Source: Erythroxylum novogranatense
Lineage: Eukaryota > Streptophyta > Magnoliopsida > Malpighiales > Erythroxylaceae
Length of the DNA: 64,000 nt
Assembly (NCBI GenBank): GCA_029891385.1
Contig: CM057228.1
Span: 66,532,523-66,596,522 of the forward strand
Reading direction: 5' to 3'
Part shown: one piece after another, positions 59,928 through 64,000 of the stretch
Position numbering within the stretch: position 1 is the stretch's first letter
Layout of the letters: each line of letters starts with the position of its first letter
Notes under the pieces: generated by a model
Database searches by the model: none
Seen by the model: the letters and a program-made list of their open reading frames with translations, nothing else
Told to the model about the DNA's origin: nothing
Program-made: the position numbers and the translations under genes

Positions 59928-61180
59928 TGTTAGAGTAGTGCCCTAAAGGCAATCGCCATTAGCGCGTTTTGTACAAAGTTGTGTACATATTTTATGAATA
60001 AATAAAGAAAGGCATATTTCATTAATTTGATGTTCATTATTTATGAATTGATATTGATCTATAAGCAAATTAATGAAGTCCATGATATATGACATAGCAT
60101 AAAGGAAATTATGATGTGATCATACTACTGAGATTCCTATCATGTGCAATTATGTCAGTATCTAAATTATCCCTAGTCATAGGATTGCTGAAACTGGACA
60201 TCGTTAATCCGAAGAGACTAGTACATCTCAAGCTCCTTGATTTGATCAAGCAGTGGATCTCAGAAACTGTAAATATGACATGTTTAGGGTTGAGATGTGA
60301 ATGCTTACTAGAGGTAGTAAGTACATTGGATGACCTGCTATGAGATCATCACATGGATGTCCTATTCTAATGTCATTGATAATCTCATCATAGTAATGGT
60401 GCAATATCCTTAGACTTGAGGTACTCAAGGCTATCTTGGATATTGATTCTGTGCTTTGACTCCATTCCTTGTTTCCTTACACAGGTCGCTCATAGGGTGG
60501 TGATTGGGTACAGTTTGAGGTATTCGAAGGTAATTGAGTAGCCAATAAAGGATTCATCACTTCTGTGATAGCAGAAGATGATACCCTTGGCCTCTTGTCA
60601 GAGTCATTACTTGGAAATCTCTGTCCGGAGTTCATATGTCATGAAGAGTGTCTTCAGTGACATTTAAAGTAATGAGTCCTAGGACGAGAACTAATATCAC
60701 TTGGACTAGATTTGACGTACTCAGTCTAGTAAGAGTTGACACTTTGCCCATACTCATAACCAAGTGGGGTATAGCATGGTGAAAGGACGAATTGCACAGT
60801 AATTGTCTATGGAAAGGTTTGTGATATGGTTCGTGATGAACATAGGTTCATTCGTCAAACCAATTACTTTTCGGTCAATTGGGGGTCATGATGTGTTGCT
60901 AGATACCGCTCATGACTTGCTTGGATTAAGTGTTAATCTAAGTGGCCAACATAATCGGGAACCTAATGGGTCACACGCATAAGAGTGACTCGGAGAATTC
61001 GTAAAATAGTTTTGGATAGAGATCCAATAAATGGAGAGCAATAGGACTAAATAGATCCCGATGAGATTGGGATATGTCCCGAAGAGATCGCGACATCGAT
61101 ATTGTTGAAACAGGTCTTCGGTGTTTTTTTCATACCAGGACCCGGTAGGACCGACCCCAGTGTGACTGGACCACTTCAAC

Positions 61181-61223
<43 letters not shown>

Positions 61224-61719
61224 CAACGTGGAAGGAGGAGGAGAAGACTTATCTTAATTATATATATATATATAAGGCTAACGTGGAAAGCTCACCACTT
61301 TAGCATTTAATGTCTTTAAATAGTTAAAGAAAAATGGCAAATGATGGGATGAAGAGTTGATGGTCGTTGGTTTTAAGATGAGAGGGTTAATTGAAAAGTG
61401 GTTTTTAAGCTTCCTTTCAAAAACCCACGACATTCTCCTCTCCAAGCTTTTCCTCCATCGACTTCTCCTTAGCTCTCCAAGAATAAGGTAAGATCTAGCA
61501 GTCTTCAATTTATTCTAGCTATTCCCGGGTCAAAGGGTTTGCCCCGGTTAGTTTCTTCGACCTCTGCGTGGATACTGTTAGAGACGGTCTTCTTTAGTCG
61601 TTATGGTTTGACTTTGTTATATAGACACATAGATCCTGGCTTTTGGAAAGGTCCCGAAATAAAAATTTTTGTTTTTCCGCACCGTGTATATGTGATGTAC
61701 ACACCGGGATTTTTCTACA
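59928..61719 (+). mobile_element. Copia-2 5' LTR
   Basis: Starts TGTTAGAGTAGTGCCCTAAA and ends TTTTTCTACA just before a PBS; 1.79 kb. Recognisable blocks include AATAAATAAAGAAAGGCATA (59997-60016), GAAGTCCATGA (60074), CCTAGTCATAGGAT (about 60172) and GGTCATGATGTGTTGCTAGA (60885-60904), which recur in the decayed copy at 10640-12180. Two (TA)n tracts sit near 61184 and 61258. The 3' LTR is not in the window. Confidence 0.8.
61184..61220. repeat. (TA)n microsatellite
   Basis: Thirty-seven bases of alternating TA, with a second tract of about 17 bp at 61258-61274. They lie inside the Copia-2 LTR. Confidence 0.95.
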
Positions 61720-61720
61720 G

Positions 61721-61733
61721 TGATATCAGAGCC
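61721..61733 (+). other. Primer-binding site, tRNA-iMet type
   Basis: TGATATCAGAGCC, one base after the LTR end; one mismatch to the initiator tRNA-Met complement. Confidence 0.75.
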
Positions 61734-62844
61734 ACTTGTGTCGTATATAAAGAAGAAAGCATGACTAGGTTGATGCTGCCTATTGCTTATGACCATTGTG
61801 CATGTTGACTATGTTAAATTCGAAATCAGTGTAGCAATCTTGTTTTCAGAATTTTCTTGCCGAGATTTGCTTATAAGATGTTTCTGAATATTTCTGTGGA
61901 AGTAAAGAATTTATCAATGTGGTTTGATATGGTTTTGCTCATTTATTCCCTTATGTTCGGGTTGCTGTGTTTGTGCACATTCCTTGAACAAGCATGCTTG
62001 TAAATTCGAGAATAAATTGTAGAAATTTTTTTTTCCGATTTTCTTTCACCGAAATGTCTCTAAGATGTTTATAAATGTCTATGAGGATGGAAAATTATTT
62101 TCGAGGTGATTTACTATTTATTTGAGAATTTATTGTGTGCTTCTGGGAATATCTGTGTTGAGGAAGACAGATTCAGCATTGTCTTCATTGCTGAGGTTGG
62201 TTGAGTTTTTGTTGGAAATAAATCCTGGAAAAATTCATGGAGCATTTTGTGAACATTTTTTAACCTCTGTAATTTTATAAGAATTTATTGAAATTTTTTC
62301 AATGATTTTTCCAAGCAAAAGACAGATCTTGGGAGTTTTGAGAAAGTTGCTGGAACTGTTTTGTTTGGAATGATTGATTGTGTATTTTTTGGTTCCAATG
62401 ACTTGGATCATTTTTAATGTGATTAAAAATATGTTAAATTGATGTTGTATGCTTTCCAAACTGATTTTCTTGAAATTGGGTTTCCAAAAATTTTCGGATG
62501 TCAAATGTGTCTCATTAGCGTCTCGTTAGTATATTTCCTTGTCTTGTTTGTTTTGGTCGTCACCAATTTTGTGACTAGCGCATAAGTAGTCTTGATAAAG
62601 GGTAGACTACCTAGAGATACTTAAGAAGATTATTTGGTATTCTCAAAATTATTTGGAAATCTAAGAGATTAATAGTGTATTAATCCATTTCAAGTTTTTC
62701 ATGTATAGTATGATTATAAATGGTAAGCATGATACAATGAAAGTGTTTCATTGATACATCAAAGTAAAGTATATTACACTTGGTATTGTGAATTTGAACA
62801 GCACGGATTGAGAAATTAGCCGATTAGAGAGCAATTCTAAATAT
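61734..62844 (+). mobile_element. Copia-2 leader, truncated
   Basis: About 1.1 kb of noncoding sequence follows the PBS. The gag start was not reached before a different LTR interrupts at 62958. Confidence 0.55.
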
Positions 62845-62947
62845 AAGTCGACTTACACATGCATAAGTCGACTTGCATTCTCGGGTAAGTCGACTTACAC
62901 AAGCACAAGTCGACTTGCTCGTGCACAGTAGTCAGGTAAGTCGACTT
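62845..62947. repeat. Five AAGTCGACTT palindromes
   Basis: Exact copies of the 10-bp palindrome start at 62845, 62865, 62887, 62907 and 62938 (spacing 20, 22, 20, 31). Copies 1, 3 and 5 continue ACACA; copies 2 and 4 continue GC. The cluster ends 11 bp before the next LTR. Confidence 0.9.
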
Positions 62948-62957
62948 ACACATGCAC

Positions 62958-64000
62958 TGTAGCGCCCCCTTGTCGTAGGGTACGCACGGGACGCCCGTGG
63001 GTCGTTCCGACGCATATGCCACAGTAAGGAAGTGCTACTAAATGAAACAATCACTAGATACTCGCATGGCATCAATAAAATTAAACCGCAACATGCAATT
63101 CACTAATATTTAAAACCACAATATTTCTTTCATTTCACAATATCAATCCAAAATATAGACCAGTCTATCAGTCCCCTACAATCATACCACAATCCCAAAA
63201 AGGAAACCGATAAAACGCGTCTATACTAGGTCATCCCAAAAATATAGTCCCAAAAGAAGTCACCCCAGCTGACCGACCTGCGATCCATCACTGCACTTGA
63301 TCACGAACGCACACTGCAGAAATGTCTGACACGGGAGCTAGAGTCCTACTGACGCTGTCCTGAAAAATATATTGCAATGTTGGGTGAGTTTGAGAACTCA
63401 ATGAGAAACCATCATCGATGGTTCACCCAACTCATGCATATACATCTAATATATATCTCATAGATATATTTTAACACAATTTATAACACTATAAACACTT
63501 TACACAATTTACACAGTTACACTATCACATATCAATTCACATTATGCACACATCACACGTATTCACAATTTCGCTATACTGACAAATGCATAATGTATGC
63601 AGTTTCTCATTTTATGATGTTGTTGTGACTGAGCGGAAATATTCACATTTTGGCAAGTAGGAGAGCCCTCAGGGTATGCACTATTGCCCACTCACTTTAG
63701 GAATAGGAGAGCCCTCTGGGTATGCACTATTTCCTTTTTGTCCTTAGGCCCATTCACTGATATCGAGCTTAAAGCTCTGATCACTAAGCTCCAGCCACAA
63801 CTGATTAATTACCACTTATGTTCATGCTTAGCATGCACTAACACTTGCACAGTCTCTAAAACGTTTATCTCACTTCACTCGCTAATCACAATCAAAACAC
63901 TTACTCATAATTTTATACGCTGATTCTCATTCACAGGTATTCACATTTATAAATCACACTTGGTGCAATCACTAACACTTATCACATTTAGCTCATTCAC
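62958..64000 (-). mobile_element. Family B LTR, cut by window edge
   Basis: The terminal TGTAGCGCCCCC at 62958 is, on the minus strand, the LTR 3' end GGGGGCGCTACA. Inside are the double hairpin (63386-63423), a 28-bp direct repeat (63658-63731) and CGAGCTTAAAGCTC (about 63763). The sequence left of 62958 is not a PBS on the minus strand, so this is a 3' LTR or a solo LTR. Confidence 0.8.
63658..63731. repeat. 28-bp tandem direct repeat
   Basis: TAGGAGAGCCCTC(A/T)GGGTATGCACTATT occurs at 63658-63685 and 63704-63731, 46 bp apart, differing at one base. Other family B LTRs carry the related inverted sequence only once (about 41005-41025, 55920-55945). Confidence 0.85.

Noticed and set aside
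61184..61220. TATA-box cluster or origin
   Set aside because: A plain (TA)n microsatellite inside an LTR; no other promoter or origin feature is visible.
62845..62947. CRISPR-like array
   Set aside because: Repeats are 10-bp palindromes with 10-21-bp gaps in plant DNA, with no cas genes; the repeat is too short and the gaps are semi-repetitive.

Overview
The window looks like repeat-rich intergenic DNA from a flowering plant, probably a eudicot. It is AT-rich and dominated by nested long-terminal-repeat (LTR) retrotransposons. It has plant-type LINE remnants, a Tourist-like MITE, and primer-binding sites for plant initiator tRNA-Met. The one convincing host gene is an intact DUF247 (UPF0481) protein, a land-plant family. 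No tRNA gene, rRNA gene or CRISPR array was seen. Every family assignment comes from reading motifs; no database was searched.

Layout. 1-5658: an outward-facing minus-strand LTR with its primer-binding site at the left edge, a second LTR on the plus strand, and the tip of a Copia LTR. 5660-6109: the C-terminal end of a LINE. 6733-7993: a MITE-like element with a large ATA/GAT microsatellite core. 8487-10077: the DUF247 gene (440 residues, one coding exon, probable 5' UTR intron). 10640-13077: a decayed Copia LTR, then a Tourist-like MITE with a TAA target duplication. 13560-16600: an LTR followed by a LINE reverse-transcriptase fragment. 16806-19123: a solo LTR. 20260-21450: a broken Athila-like Gypsy pol on the minus strand.

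22384-about 35515 is a nest. A noncoding LTR element (5' LTR, PBS, 1.8 kb internal region, PPT, 3' LTR) has its 3' LTR split by solo LTRs at 27259-31820 and 32580-35138, followed by a solo Copia LTR at 35516-37624. Each insert has a recognisable 5-bp target duplication. 38101-56572 is a second large noncoding LTR element, bounded by an exact TAATA duplication. A minus-strand Copia element with recognisable but disabled gag-pol sits inside it (42282-51582). 56820-58930 is a decayed minus-strand LINE. 59035-64000 holds a Copia LTR fragment, another Copia LTR with PBS and leader, a cluster of AAGTCGACTT palindromes, and the end of a further minus-strand LTR.

I group the LTRs as family A (37-3080, 13560-15914, 22384-24432 and its partner), family B (3081-5553, 38101-56572, 62958-64000), family C with TGTTGGACC termini (16806-19123, 27259-31820, 32580-35138), Copia-1 (42282-51582 and relatives) and Copia-2 (59928-61719 and 10640-12180). 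Families A, B and C share several short hairpins, a GGAGCGT-containing block, repeated ~200-bp modules and CG-rich islets, although much of the rest of their sequence has diverged. This shared noncoding architecture, plus two elements with related noncoding internal regions, is the most interesting signal here. I see no evidence of a new protein-based system.
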